A stretch of DNA of 64,000 bases from Imbricaverruca yamaguchii (lineage: Eukaryota > Arthropoda > Thecostraca > Neoverrucidae): positions 711,501 through 775,500 of the forward strand of contig JAOTOL010001373.1 in the NCBI GenBank assembly GCA_034440575.1, read 5' to 3'. Below, in pieces: positions 20,961-32,243 of the stretch. How positions within the stretch are numbered: position 1 is the first letter of the stretch; each line of letters begins with the position of its first letter. The notes beneath the pieces were generated by a model. It ran no database searches, was not told where the DNA came from, and was given only the letters and a program-made list of their open reading frames with translations. A program made the translations under genes and the position numbers.

Positions 20961-21144
20961 TGCGCTGACGTACATTTGCGCTTGCGTACTTTTGCCCTTA
21001 CGTACATTTGTTTTTATGTACTTTTGCGCTCACGTACATTTGCGGTTACGTAATTTTGCGCATACATACATTTGCGCTTACGTACATTAGCCATACGCAC
21101 ATCTGCGCTTACGTACATCTGCCGTACGTACATTTGTCCTACAT
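20961..21144 (-). repeat. 16-bp array, right arm of inverted array
   Basis: About 11 units of the reverse complement (GCGCTTACGTACATTT). The spacer between arms is about 95 bp. Each unit carries the self-complementary GTAC or TACGTA core. Confidence 0.93.
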
Positions 21145-21156
21145 ATACACACACAC

Positions 21157-21226
<70 letters not shown>

Positions 21227-21262
21227 TTTATGTGTGTGTGTGTGTGTGTGTATGTGTGTGCA
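21145..21262. repeat. (CA)-(TA)-(TG) compound microsatellite
   Basis: CACACACATG, then about 60 bp of TA, then TGTGTG-rich sequence to about 21,262. Confidence 0.95.
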
Positions 21263-21536
21263 CATTTTTAAATAAAAGCACGTATACGATACAGCTGGGT
21301 GTCGCTGACTTAGTGTGTGGCCACACAGCGCATGGGTTGATACAATCGCCGGAAGTTTACAGCCATCCTTCGATTGCAGCAGTAAACAATCCATTTGTCG
21401 GCAGCTGTCTGCAGCTACCCAATGAATGGCCCAACTGCAGGCTCCTACACGACTTGACCATTGTCTTTGGGCCGTGTATTAAGATGAATATCTCAGTCTG
21501 AGCGCTGGTGGGTGAGTGCTGCTGGCGATTCCGCGA

Positions 21537-22136
21537 ATAACTGTCGTTTTGTTCGTTGCGATTCGCAAGCGCTCGTGCTTTGTGACTCGTGTAACTCGTG
21601 CTTTAGTTTTGTTGGATGTCATTGCGTGATATAATGATTTGGCAAGTTATTTGGTCGTTAGTTATGAGGTCAAAAGTTACTCGGATAATATATTTATTTA
21701 TATTCGACTTGATTTATCCAATCTTAATCTTCGCTTCAACATACCTTACAGAGGGCATTCGAAATACGTGATTATTTGCGGAAACAAAACATTGGCTCAC
21801 AGTCGTTAGTAGCCGGTGGTACTAATTCCCGGAGAGAGTTCAGTGACGGTGTAAGTTCGCTGAACACTTCCACTCGGCGAGGCTCTCAGTCTTGTCCGGC
21901 TCGCTTTGATCTCGCAGCGCGTCATGGTTCCCCTCCGCTGCACGACACGCTGCAGGCAGCAGTCTCTACAGGGCACGGGTGTTCACTCCACGGGCCTTGG
22001 TTCTACCCTGGCAGCCCCATGTGTTACTCGTAGCAACGTTTCGCTTTCGTAATTAATCACATATTTGAAATGCCTTCTGGAATGTAGCTTAGAGCAAAAA
22101 TGAAGATCGGATAAGTAATTGTCCAGTTGGATATAC

Positions 22137-22169
<33 letters not shown>

Positions 22170-22203
22170 CCAACTTGACAATTATTTATCCGATCTTCAT
22201 CAT

Positions 22204-22272
<69 letters not shown>

Positions 22273-22420
22273 CCAAATAACTTTTGATCTCATAACTAGA
22301 GAGCAAATAACTTTTCCCAAATCATTATATCACGCAATGACGTCCACCAAAACCAAAGCACGAGTGACACGAGTCAAAAGCACGAGTTTTCAGAGACGAC
22401 AAAACTAGATAGTTATCTGA
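21537..22420. mobile_element. Long-inverted-repeat (fold-back) element with TA core
   Basis: 21,571-21,686 and 22,271-22,386 are inverted copies about 116 bp long, sharing GTCATTGCGTGATATAATGA and CTCGTGCTTT blocks. Weaker homology extends the arms outward (GTTTTGT/ACAAAAC). The interior holds a second inverted repeat (22,100-22,134 with 22,165-22,202, starting GAAGATCGGATAA) around a TA microsatellite, then another TA run at 22,207-22,270. No transposase frame. I infer a MITE or fold-back element; target duplications were not resolved. Confidence 0.65.
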
Positions 22421-22676
22421 CATTGCGTGATGCTATTATTTGATATGGTCGTTGAGGGCAGTTTGTATGCGGCACGGTTATATGTGAGTTATAGGCTTCC
22501 CGCCCTGTGCATTAGCTCTATATACTACACGCATTTCTTATGTCGCGCAGTTTGTCACCTGAGCATTGAGAACATACCCCGAGCTCGTGGTACGTGCATT
22601 TACTGTGTCACCATCAACAACAATGTATGTCTTGCAGTGGTCCTACTTGGACCACCGTCGAGACAGCGGTAACTGG

Positions 22677-22832
22677 AGGTCGCGGTAGGGCGTAGGGCGT
22701 TCGACTCTCAATCGCAAGGTCGTGTGTTCGAGTCCCGCAACCGGCAGAATTGGTGAGCCCATCCTCGACCTATTGGCGCCGGAGGTTGGCGACGCTGCGA
22801 GGCCCAGCAGTTGAATGCGTCGCAAAAGAACC
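22677..22832 (+). mobile_element. SINE family C (tRNA-headed), copy 1
   Basis: The head has box B GTGTTCGAGTCCC preceded by GACTCTCAATCGCAAGG. The body has GAGGTTGGCGACGCTGCGA and the tail GAATGCGTCGCAAAAGAACC. Copies at 31,719 and 31,885 share the body and tail words. Confidence 0.65.
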
Positions 22833-23515
22833 CAAGAGAGCTGGCGAGTGCTGCGGTATTGCCTGGGTCCGCGACTTTTTCTGGTCCTGGTCTGCCTCAA
22901 CAGTCCGGGCTGTGCGCGAACCGAGCGAACTTGCGCATGCCCCAGGCACGCGCCGTGTCCGTTTGCGACATCGTAACAGGTGTCCGCACCATGAATCGTA
23001 GCAAGTGTCCGCGGACACGTGGCTACGACGGCTGCGACAGCCGCGACTCGGGCAGCTGCGACACTATTCTCTCTTAATATACCGTCTCGGAGAGATGCGA
23101 CACACGCTCTCGTTATAACTTTCATTAATTGCCGGCTGCATTGATTATCGACGTCTCTCCGACATCGAGCCTGCGGTCCGGTGGTCACTGATGACGCGGC
23201 CGGCCGCCGAGTGAGTTCTCCATCCTTTCTCCTGGACGGGAGGTTCCAATAACAAGTTGCCACGCGCTGCCTTCGTCGTGGTCCTGGCATGATCTTGCCG
23301 CACTCAGCACATTCGCTCAGTCGGCATGCTGCTGGCGTTTCTATTAATGGCAGAAATCTTCTCAGCAGTAGTGGTCAGTCTGGAATGTAGCAATTTGGCA
23401 TCAGATTGGAAAGCAGGAATGCATTTAGCAAGTTGTAGGTAAGTTAGGAATTCAGGTAAGTGAAGACGCATGCTTCATAGAGACTATTGTGATGAGATTG
23501 CTGAAACGTTATTGC
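22833..23515. other. GC-rich unique stretch
   Basis: Overlapping frames of 80-215 codons occur on both strands, typical of GC-rich DNA. No domain or splice pattern supports any of them. Confidence 0.4.
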
Positions 23516-24854
23516 TTAACACGCGCCCTGGAGGGCATCTGAAACTTACGTGCACTGGAGGGGGGCGGATTCCGCCCCACAATATCTCGGCTCCCATTAA
23601 GGCTAGAGCAACGAAATTCCCAGGGTGGATGGGCACGATAGTTAACTCTATTCTGTGCGAATTTTGTGACCTTTGGTCAATACCTTCAAGGTCAAATGAG
23701 GTCAATATAGCAAAATGTTCTGGTTTTGCGTGGCTTGACTTGTCATTGTTATGGATCGCTGTGATTTTGTTTAAGTGCTCCAAAATTGGCATTAATGATG
23801 CTTTGGACATTACTAGTGATGCAATACAAATGCCAGATCCGCCATTTGACCTCAGGTCACCTATATAGGAGCACATTATCGGGTCATTACTTGCTCCAGT
23901 TACCGGAATGGGGCTGCCCACCTGACTGCTCCGTTGGGCGGCTCTCACAATCGGATTCGCAAAGAAAGAAGTGAAATACATGAATGATGTATGTATAGAG
24001 ACGCTTAGGCACACAATGACAAACAGTAGATTTCCGGATGTGTAGGGAGTAACATGCAAAGTGACATCAATCCCATGACAGTCATTTCCATTCATGACAA
24101 CATTCCAGTCGAACAAGTTTGGTTCCATTAGCCTGTCATGATGACCTCGGCGACCTAACATGACTTTTAAGTTATATAGCATAACAATATGCAACAAACA
24201 AGTCGCTTAGTGTTGTCAAGAACACTTCCCTTTTGCCAATATATGGGAAGCGCACCAGCGCCGATTTTTGTGGTCGGGCGCTGCGATTTTTTTAAAACCT
24301 TTAACGGGTCATAACTTTAAAACGTTTCGGCCGATTTTCATTTTTCTTACTTTAACCAATGCGCCGGTCATTTCGAAGCAGGTATGGAAAAAATGGCATA
24401 TATCACACGGTATAATATGGAGTTGTGTACGAAAAATCGGAGGGGTGGGTGGATTTCGTCCTCCATCCCTCCAGGGCGTGTGTTAACCTGTCATGAACTT
24501 GACCTGACTTGACCTCGGTGACCTGACATGACGTTGAAACAATGTAGTATAACAATATATATCAAACAAGTCGCTAGTGTTGCCAAGAACACTTCCTTTT
24601 TGCCAATATACGGGAAGCGCATCAGCGCCGATATTTGTGGTCTGGCGCTGAGAAAATATTTTGACTTTACCGAACGCTAACTCGAAAAATTTTCAGTCGA
24701 TTTTCATTCTTCTTTCTTTAAGCAACGTGCCGTTCATTTCGAAGCAGGTACACAAACATGGCGTATATCGGCCGGTTAATCCGTCAGTTATCTACGAAAA
24801 ACGGAGGGGTGGGCGGGTATCGCCCCCCCCCCCCCCATCCAGGGCGCGTGTTAA
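23516..24854. mobile_element. Second TTAA-flanked transposon family, with duplicated right end
   Basis: The left end TTAACACGCGCCCTGGA (23,516) is the inverse of the right end TCCAGGGCGCGTGTTAA (ending 24,854), a 17-bp perfect terminal repeat that includes the TTAA. A third terminus, CCAGGGCGTGTGTTAA, ends at 24,486. About 360 bp before 24,486 is repeated in the next about 365 bp (shared CTTGACCTCGGTGACCT-like, GCCAATATA-GGGAAGCGCA and CATTTCGAAGCAGGTA words), so the right end is tandemly duplicated. Hairpin GGGGGCGGATTCCGCCCC and AGGTCA-type half-sites recall the 3.7/6.1-kb family. The 237-codon minus frame inside (23,484-24,197) has no recognised domain. Confidence 0.75.
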
Positions 24855-25906
24855 AGACGAGCCGTCTCACCATCGAACGAAAATAAAAATAATGGCTCAC
24901 GTTTCTCTCACAGTGGCAGAACAGTGCTTACGTCTGAGTGATCAACTGAGAGCTTAAAGCCCCGCAAGAAAGAACTTGTTGAAATCCGAAAGCGCGACGG
25001 TCGGGTCGGGTCCCTCAGGTGGATCCGTATGACATTTACAGGGAGGTGCACTCGCGCGACCTCCACCATCGCCCGTGATGAAATGACAGGTTAAGGCGAT
25101 GCAGCTGAACAGCTTGATGCAACTGGCTGAACTACCGAACATGATATACAAACACTCGCTGTACACCCATGCACGTGCACACATGCACATGTGCAGATAC
25201 ATGCTGGCAAGAACATGAAGGCAACATGAAGCTGATATGCACTATCGCACCAGAGGAAACAATTCGAGTCATTTCTGATTTCTTGTTTGGGCCTGGAGCC
25301 GACGTAGAAGAGAGCATGTTGTTTTACGTCCTGTCAAGTCTTTGTATGATTTACGTCAACCGTTTTGAGTGACCGTACATATGTACGACATAGAGCAATA
25401 ATAGTACGTCTGACATGTTTCTTCAACGCTCCTTGTTCTTGGATGCATTATGCATTGACGTAAATCGTTTGTATATGCTCTCATTCCACGTTTTCGAACT
25501 AGGAAAAGACAATGACAATGAGCTGCAAGACGTCGGGACGGCTGGTGTCATTGCTGTTGAAACCGTTGCAGAAGTTGTCGCCGTGCTGAGTAATTATCGT
25601 CCAGGTCAATACGAGGGCATTGAAGGCTGTTCGATCTGAGGAATTGTTTGAGTTGAGAGCTTGTTGGAGCTGAGAACCAACTACCGCACAAGTGAGGCAA
25701 GCCCAGACTATCATCGCCAGGCGAAGAGAAGTTGTCCACAATAGTTTATAGTTGGTGGCGAGCGTTGAAACCTTCGCGGTAGCTTCTCTCTTGACATTGC
25801 TAAAGACTTGAAGCCGCATATCGGACAAAGCCATGGCACTCACTGTTTCTGGTCCCTTTTGTGTCAAGTACAGCATGCGGCTTGTTGTATGGCGATGTGG
25901 CAGCAC
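24855..25906. other. Unique sequence, nothing recognised
   Basis: No repeats or tRNA heads. Frames of 60-135 codons on both strands lack any domain. Confidence 0.45.
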
Positions 25907-26023
25907 AGAAGAAAATATACTTAAGAAAATATACTTAAGAAAATATACTTAAGAAAATATACTTAAGAAAATATACTTAAGAAAATATACTTAAGAAAAT
26001 AAATATACTTAAGAAAATATACT
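25907..26023. repeat. 14-bp array (AAGAAAATATACTT), 8 copies
   Basis: Near-perfect copies of a 14-bp AT-rich unit ending in CTTAAG, with one 4-bp insertion. Confidence 0.95.
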
Positions 26024-26866
26024 CACCTCAACAGGTTGCTGAGGCGACTTCATTGCTTTACATAACGACAGTCCGTACTAACATCGTTTTCTCTCATATT
26101 TTCTTTTCGGGAATTTATCATCCGGTATTGAACATTTCAAGCCAAAATTTGGACATTGACAAAAAACGATGTCTCTTGTATTCGTTTCCACTACAATTTT
26201 CAGTTTTTTTCAAACCAATATAGATCACGTCACAAGCAATTGGTTCCATTTTTCTTCGAAAAGCTGGTCGTTTTATTTTCCAGATAACGAGTGGGCACAG
26301 ATAATGCACATACACCCGAACCATTTCCGAGAAAATTTTACTTCTTCCGTAATAGTATCCGGTAGATTCTGAGCTGCAAGCTGAAAAGGCTCCGTCCAGA
26401 TACCAGAGAAGTCCTAGCCAGTTGCCAGATAAATCTTGAGCAGAAGCTGAAAACCCGACCAAATGCTGGATAATTCCTGGCCAGATCACCAGAAGTTCCC
26501 GGGCAAATACTGGAGCGTCTTCGGCCGGCCGCCGGAATTTCCAGGCTGGCACTGAATAAGCCCTCGCCAGATACTGCAGACGCGCTGGGCCGGTCACGCG
26601 CTGGAGACGTGGCCACCGGACGCCGGGCACATCTTGGCCAGATGCTGGGCAGGCCGGCCGGATGGTGGCAAGGATTCTGGCCGGATGTCGGACAGCTGCT
26701 GCCGCTGCTGGAGGTGCCGTGGCCACGTGTCTGGAGAGGTTCCGGCCGGACGCGTCGCGCAAGTCTTTGCCACACGTTGAATAGGTCCGGATCAGAGGCT
26801 GGACGTTTTCCGGCCGGGTGCATGACGAACAGCACCCGGATGTCCCAGACGTCCCGCTCTGGGACT
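26024..26866. other. GC-rich region with degenerate CCAGAT/CTGG repeats
   Basis: From about 26,390 to 26,790 the words GCCAGATACTGG, GGCCGGATG and similar recur in a loose 24-30-bp pattern, probably a decayed minisatellite. Overlapping frames of more than 200 codons on both strands are GC-driven. Confidence 0.4.
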
Positions 26867-26936
26867 GGGGATGTCTGGGGATGTCTGGGGATGCCTGGGG
26901 ATGTCTGGGATGCCTGGGGATGTCTGGAGATGTGCC
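26867..26936. repeat. 10-bp array (GATGTCTGGG)
   Basis: About seven units of GGATGTCTGG/GGATGCCTGG. Confidence 0.9.
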
Positions 26937-27224
26937 GGATGCCCCTGCCGGATGGTGTAGAAGCTCGAACAGGGTCTCCGGCGTTCGCCACCAACGTTAC
27001 CGTTGTTTTCGTCCGCTGTCGAACGGAATACATCGTCATTCGTCGTCGCTGGCGTGTGACCCGGGATCGCTGCCAGAGGCGGTACCTCGGCGCCGCCTGT
27101 TGTTTCTGCGCTCGGTCGTCTGGCGCGCCTTTTCCATGCTCAAAAACAGAAGCTGCGTGCAAAAGCTGGCAATGCCCCAGTTCCCTCCCTCCGCCCCCGC
27201 TCATTTACGTATCAGTTAATTCAT

Positions 27225-27569
27225 TCATTGATTAAATCACTAACGAAATCACTAACTCATTCACTCACTACTTCACCTACTCACAAACTTAATCGCTAAA
27301 GTGCTAACTCAATTACTCCTCAACTCATAAACTCACCCACTCACTAACGCAATCGCTAGCTTGAGAACTCACTAACTTACTATCCCACTAACTTGGACCC
27401 TAGCCAACTCAATCACTTACTCATTCGCTTACTCACTCACTGCTCGCTCGCGATATCACTCCAGTGTCATCACTCATACCCTTCACACGTACTTTCTTAG
27501 CCAATAGTATTACTGAACTGCTCGCTTACTCACTCGCCCACTTCCTTATTGACTCGCTCTCTCATTCAC
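27225..27569. repeat. Degenerate (ACTCACTA)n-like low-complexity stretch
   Basis: Loose repeats of ACTCACTAAC and ACTCATTCAC run across this interval and resume on the other side of the SINE to about 27,915. The SINE therefore inserted into it. Confidence 0.75.
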
Positions 27570-27586
27570 CCACTAACTTACCCATC

Positions 27587-27764
27587 TTATTTATTTATTG
27601 GTTGGTTCACGACACACTTTATGCACATTCACGGCTAATGGCGCCGCCCACACTGTTTCGCCGGTGGGCCGCGGGATTGGTAAATGTCCTGAGTGGCGCT
27701 AGTGTCGAACCCGGGACCTTTGGTACCCATAACCCGACACCTTAACCACTCGGCCATCCCCGCT
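27587..27764 (-). mobile_element. SINE family A, copy 2
   Basis: Target duplication of 17 bp with one mismatch, CCACTAACTTACCCATC (27,570-27,586 and 27,765-27,781). The minus strand carries the tRNA-Ser/Leu-like head (GATGGCCGAGTGGTTAAGG), box B and the CCAACCAATAAAT tail. Confidence 0.92.
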
Positions 27765-27915
27765 CCACTAACTTGCCCATCGAAACATTTACCAATTTGC
27801 CTGCGACTAGCTCACTGACTATTTTGTGTCACGTTTTAATCCATTGCTCACACACCCATTCGGTGTATGAAGCGACCATTACTTTTCTGAGTCAATCATG
27901 GCCTAGCTCACTCGA

Positions 27916-28354
27916 GCACCCACGCAATTATCTTCCAAAGGAAGATGTCGGACACCCCATTGCCGGAACTTACACCACCTTTCTGCTCTGTCGCTCCGTC
28001 TGCAGGTTGCATGTTTATCGGTTGGCCCGTAGTTCCTAGCAATGGCGGATCCAGGAGACTGGTTTTTCTACTCGTTTGTGGAGGAGAGATTTCAACTTTT
28101 GTATCCGATGTCCGCCAACCTCTTCGGGTTTGAACAGCTAACATTGAGTGGGTCAGTTCATGACAATGCCACTTGGATCCGCATGCGGTCTGTGATGTCG
28201 GCATCGACTTGTGGTTCTGATGACCTGTGACCTGTAGCTCAAGTCGGGCTTTCTACAGCTGATGGATCGCGGCTGGACCTTAGACCATGCGCGTGCGAAA
28301 ATGTCGAAAAGACTGCTCGCTCGTCCACGAGAGTGAGGGACAGTCACAAATATT
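27916..28354. other. Unique sequence, nothing recognised
   Basis: Several short overlapping frames; no domain or repeat recognised. Confidence 0.4.
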
Positions 28355-28368
28355 TGGGTGGCATACTA

Positions 28369-28552
28369 TTGTTTATTGTTTATTGGGTGGTTCACGACAC
28401 TCTTTATGCACATTCACGGCTAATGGCGCCGCCCACACTTGTTTCGCCGGTGGGCCGCAGGATTGGGAAATGTCCTGAGTGGCGCTAGTGTCGAACCCAG
28501 GACCTTTGGTACTCATAGCCCGACACCTTAACCACTCGGCCATCCCCGCCCC
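28369..28552 (-). mobile_element. SINE family A, copy 3
   Basis: Perfect 14-bp target duplication TGGGTGGCATACTA (28,355-28,368 and 28,553-28,566). Head, body and CCACCCAATAAACAATAAAC tail are intact on the minus strand. Confidence 0.95.
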
Positions 28553-28740
28553 TGGGTGGCATACTAAAATTAATATTAAAATTAACCTTCCCTCCAATGG
28601 GGAAGGCTACTCGCGTGACGCACGCGCAGACCATTAATGAGACCACAGAGCAAATGAGAAGCGATCTGTGGTTTCGAATGCCCGGGACGTCTGAAGCCAT
28701 CAGAGTTCGCCGTGTCAGTCCAGCGGCCAGATGGAGGCCG

Positions 28741-28884
28741 CTGTGTCTCAGCAGGACCGCAGTCTATGTCTCAGCAGGATCGCAGTCTGTGTCTCAGCAG
28801 GACCGCAGTCTGTGTCTCAGCAGGACCGCAGTCTGTGTCTCAGCAGGACCGCAGTCTGTGTCTCAGCAGGACCGCAGTCTGTCC
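28741..28884. repeat. 23-bp array, 6 copies
   Basis: The unit is TCTCAGCAGGACCGCAGTCTGTG, nearly identical across copies. All three plus frames are open because the unit lacks stops. Confidence 0.95.
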
Positions 28885-29446
28885 GTGTCGGTGCCCGATG
28901 GCGCCCCGCCGAGAAAGGTCGGCGGGATCCGCGGGGTGGGGAGTAAACTGTGGGTCAGCGGGCGTGGTGCGGGAAGTGTTGACGGGTTGTTGACAGGTCT
29001 GTGACAGGTGAGGAATAACAGCCAACTGCAGCCCGGGTCGGGTTTGCTGGAAGCTTGGGGTTGGGAGCTAAGGGCGCGATGGATGATGTGGTAGTGACTG
29101 TGGTGGGATGGAGGCCGAAAATGCGTGTGCTGTCACAACTTTCAACATTTGTCCGTGTACAATAATGTCGTTGTGCATTTTCTGCAGAGATTTCACATTC
29201 ACGAAGGAAGTGGAATTTCTTTATATTCATCTTTGCGCAGGAGCTTGCTTTGGTGTTGCTCACGAAATACAGTTTTTTTCTCAACAAATACCCTCATACA
29301 CGTTTATATGACGAATTGATGTTCAGAGGCATGTCGACAGCAAAGTAATTTTGTACCCATCGCATACGTTTATATTCACCACATACTGACATGCACGCTA
29401 ATATTCACCAAATGCCCACATACATATTGTAATACCCACATGCCGG
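28885..29446. other. Unique stretch after the 23-bp array
   Basis: The first 45 bases are GC3-rich in one frame (SVSVPDGAPPRK), and GTGACAG/GTGAGG at about 28,986 looks like a donor, but the frame hits TGA before it. No exon is called. Confidence 0.35.
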
Positions 29447-29459
29447 TATGTTCACCATT

Positions 29460-29639
29460 GGGGCGGGGATGGCCGAGTGGTTAAGGTGTCGGGCTATGGG
29501 TACCAAAGGTCCCTGCTTCGACTCTAGCGCCACTCAGGACATTTCCCAATCCCGCGGCCCACCGGCGAAACAGTGTGGGCGGCGCCATTAGCCGTGAATG
29601 TGCATAAAGTGTGTCGCGACCCAACCAATAAACAATAAA
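29460..29639 (+). mobile_element. SINE family A, copy 4
   Basis: 13-bp target duplication with one mismatch, TATGTTCACCATT (29,447-29,459) and TATGCTCACCATT (29,640-29,652). Box A TGGCCGAGTGG is intact. Box B is mutated (TGCTTCGACTCT), so this copy's promoter is probably weakened. Confidence 0.93.
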
Positions 29640-29883
29640 TATGCTCACCATTAATAGTGCGCCTCGACAGCCGCAAAACCCGCTCCCAGATGCCGCCTAA
29701 AGCTGGCATTGGGAGTGACTGAGCTGATGCTGAGCCGCGTGCCACCTCCGTCACTGGCTAGATATGCAGAAAGCGATGAAGAGTGTCAATCTGAAAATAG
29801 CAGCAAGTAAATTGCCGTCAGCGCGCGGCTCCGGAGTGGGAACCTCAGACCCTCCGGAGTCGAGTCGGACTGGAGTCGAGTCG

Positions 29884-30041
29884 GGGATGAGTAGTCTAAG
29901 GGTAAGTTACCCGTCTCGCAATCGAACGATGGTGGCTTCGAGTCTCACCTGTCGCTACTCTTCGCCCGCGACCAACTGGCGTGAGAGATTGGCGACACTA
30001 CGTAGCTCAGCGGTTGAGGTGTCGTAAAACCAACCACCACC
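29884..30041 (+). mobile_element. SINE family B (tRNA-headed), copy 1
   Basis: The head is GATGAGTAGTCTAAGGGTAA with box B GGCTTCGAGTCTCACC. The body is CGTGAGAGATTGGCGACAC and the tail GTGTCGTAAAACCAACCACC. A GAGTCGAGT word on both sides may be the target duplication. Confidence 0.8.
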
Positions 30042-30219
30042 TAGAGTCGAGTTGAGCTGGAGTTGGTCTAGAAGCGGCTGTTGAACGTGCTGCGGCCACG
30101 GGAGCGGCGGATTGGGACGTCTTCTCGAGGAGGTGCGGCGCCCTGACTTAGACGTTGAGGAAGTTGTTACGGCGGACGGCGGATACGGATTGTTACGGCG
30201 GATCATCTCATTCACCGGG

Positions 30220-30408
30220 GGCGGGGATGGCCGAGTGGTTAAGGTGTCGGGCTATGGGTACCAAAGGTCCCGGGTTCGACTCTAGCGCCACTCAGGACAT
30301 TTCCCAATCCAGCGGCCCACCGGCGAAACAGTGTGGGCGGCGCCATTAGCCGTGAATGTGCATAAAGTGTGTCGTGAATCAACCAATAAACAAACAAACA
30401 AAAATATA
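30220..30408 (+). mobile_element. SINE family A, copy 5
   Basis: Perfect 10-bp target duplication ATTCACCGGG (30,210-30,219 and 30,409-30,418). Intact box A and box B (GGTTCGACTCT). The tail ends in AATAAACAAACAAACAAAAA. This is the best preserved family-A copy in the window. Confidence 0.95.
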
Positions 30409-30418
30409 ATTCACCGGG

Positions 30419-31129
30419 CATCAGGTGCCCTTGCGTCGTTTGTAGGCTGACTTCATCATCAGCTATGTTATCCCGGTTTGTAAGTTGACGTCGCTGTAGG
30501 TTAGTCCGGCTTGAAGATTGAGGTCATTGTGAGCTAGCTAGTCTGGTTTACTTGGAACCTGATGAGTGGATACTTCCTGATTTGTTGCTTGATGCTTGAC
30601 GCCGGGGCAAGCCAATCCATATGCTCTTAGTGATGGCATACCGCACACACGGCCACGCTGTGCTACTTATGCTACTCATGTTATGCCGCTATGCTACTTC
30701 GTGCCGCCTCGCAGTTCATTATCGGGAAAAGTGAGCCAGTCATCGACCAATACTTCTCCCAAAGGCTCACATAACCAACTAACCACCCTTCCGCGTGCTC
30801 TCAACTCCTGATCTACAGTCAGTCCACGCCAAACATGTCTAGCACGTCCCTACGACGGAGATAAATATTTCAACTTTTTGCTTGTTTATCTGCTGAACCC
30901 ATACATTGTCTTTGCTGCTTGCGTGGCTGCTCTACATGGCAAATGGCCCGCTTGAATGAAATACCTACGTGTCGCGATTGGATGACATTCGCAACGCCGG
31001 AATGTCAGCTGGAGCGTCGTCAGAGGATGGCTGAGAACGCTCCAGATGGCGATCGGATCCACCACCTGCTGGGTTGATCCTCGTGTCCGGCGTGAGGCTG
31101 AGGTGTGCGGCTTGTCGTGAAGAGTGAAC
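30419..31129. other. Unique spacer between SINEs
   Basis: Nothing recognised. Confidence 0.4.
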
Positions 31130-31143
31130 ACTCCTCACTCCTT

Positions 31144-31304
31144 AGGGACGGGTAGCCTGTGGGTAGGTTGCTCGTCTCGCAATCGAAAGGTTGTGGGTTC
31201 GAGTCTCACCTGTCGCTACTCTTCGCCCGCGCCAAATCGGCGTGAGAGATTGGCGATGCTACATGACTCAACGGTCGATGTGTCGTAAAACCAATAACCA
31301 ACCA
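31144..31304 (+). mobile_element. SINE family B, copy 2
   Basis: Perfect 14-bp target duplication ACTCCTCACTCCTT (31,130-31,143 and 31,305-31,318). The head carries TCTCGCAATCGAAAGG around the anticodon position and box B GGGTTCGAGTCTCACC. The tail is GTCGTAAAACCAATAACCAA. Confidence 0.95.
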
Positions 31305-31718
31305 ACTCCTCACTCCTTGTCGCGGGGAGTAGGCTGTGACTAAACGTCATACTTACTGTGTGAAGTTCACTTGAGGAAGTGTCATGTTCATGCACATTTC
31401 GCAACTACGTACGAACATAAAAATCGTTCGGAGTGAGGGTGCTCTAATATCGTATCAGCCAGCTGATGGCGATGGGCGCGCCAACTCTCGCCCTGGCACC
31501 GAAGTGATGTGATGTTCGTCAAGCTGAACTCGAAGCGATTGTCTGTATCGCCAGCGCACTTGTGATAGGTCATGCGAGCTCGGGGATCTCCCGGCCGGGT
31601 GGAACGTCAGCGGCACACCCTTCGCTGCTGTTCTGATTGTCGAGTGTCGAATGTACGACATAACCAAATGACCATTCGTTTTGAGTGCGAACACCTCGAC
31701 TCGAATGCACATCCCAGG

Positions 31719-31884
31719 CCTGCGGCGGTTCAGTCGGCAGGGTGTCTGACTTTCGATGGCGAGATTGTGGGTTCGCATCCCGCATCCGGCGGGATTTCCG
31801 GGTCCACCCGCGACCAGTCGGCGTGGGAGGTTGGCGACGCCGTATGACCTGTCACTTAGTTGAATGCGTCCTAAAAGAACCCAA
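31719..31884 (+). mobile_element. SINE family C, copy 2
   Basis: The head is GGTTCAGTCGGCAGGGTGTC with box B GTGGGTTCGCATCCC. The body is CGACCAGTCGGCGTGGGAGG, the same central words as family B. The tail is ATGCGTCCTAAAAGAACCC. Confidence 0.75.
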
Positions 31885-32037
31885 CGCCGCGGTAGCTCAG
31901 TTGGGGGAGCGTCGGACTCTTGATCGGAAGATTGTAGGTTCGAGTCTCGCGGCCGACGGCATTACCCAGTCCGCCCGCGATCAGTCGGCGTTTGGATTGG
32001 CCACGCTTTATGGCCTAGCAACTGAATATGAAATGAA
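31885..32037 (+). mobile_element. SINE family C, copy 3 (tRNA-Lys-like head)
   Basis: Sits directly behind copy 2. The head GCCGCGGTAGCTCAGTTGGG has an anticodon loop CTCTTGA consistent with CTT (Lys), then box B GGTTCGAGTCT. The body is CGCGATCAGTCGGCGT and the tail ATATGAAATGAACCC. It may be a tandem insertion or a dimer. Confidence 0.7.
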
Positions 32038-32243
32038 CCCAGGGTTGTCCCTCTTCTCCTTTTTCCGACAAATTTGGAACACCGACCGCCACGTACCAAA
32101 TCTCCGATAGAGATTTGTCGTGACGCAGTCGCTCTGAATTCTATCTTCGACGTTGAAAAAGGCCGCGCCTGATTGGCCATTCACCGCCGGCCGGCTTCTG
32201 GGTTATCGCAGGCATTGCGGCAATTTGGCCAGCGTCTGTTGAG
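32038..32243. other. Short spacer before the 33-bp array
   Basis: Nothing recognised. Confidence 0.4.

Noticed and set aside
23484..24197. 237-codon minus-strand frame as a gene
   Set aside because: Nearly all of it lies inside the TTAA transposon, with no recognised domain and no codon bias.
31885..31960. Genuine tRNA-Lys gene
   Set aside because: The acceptor pairing is imperfect and a SINE body follows directly.
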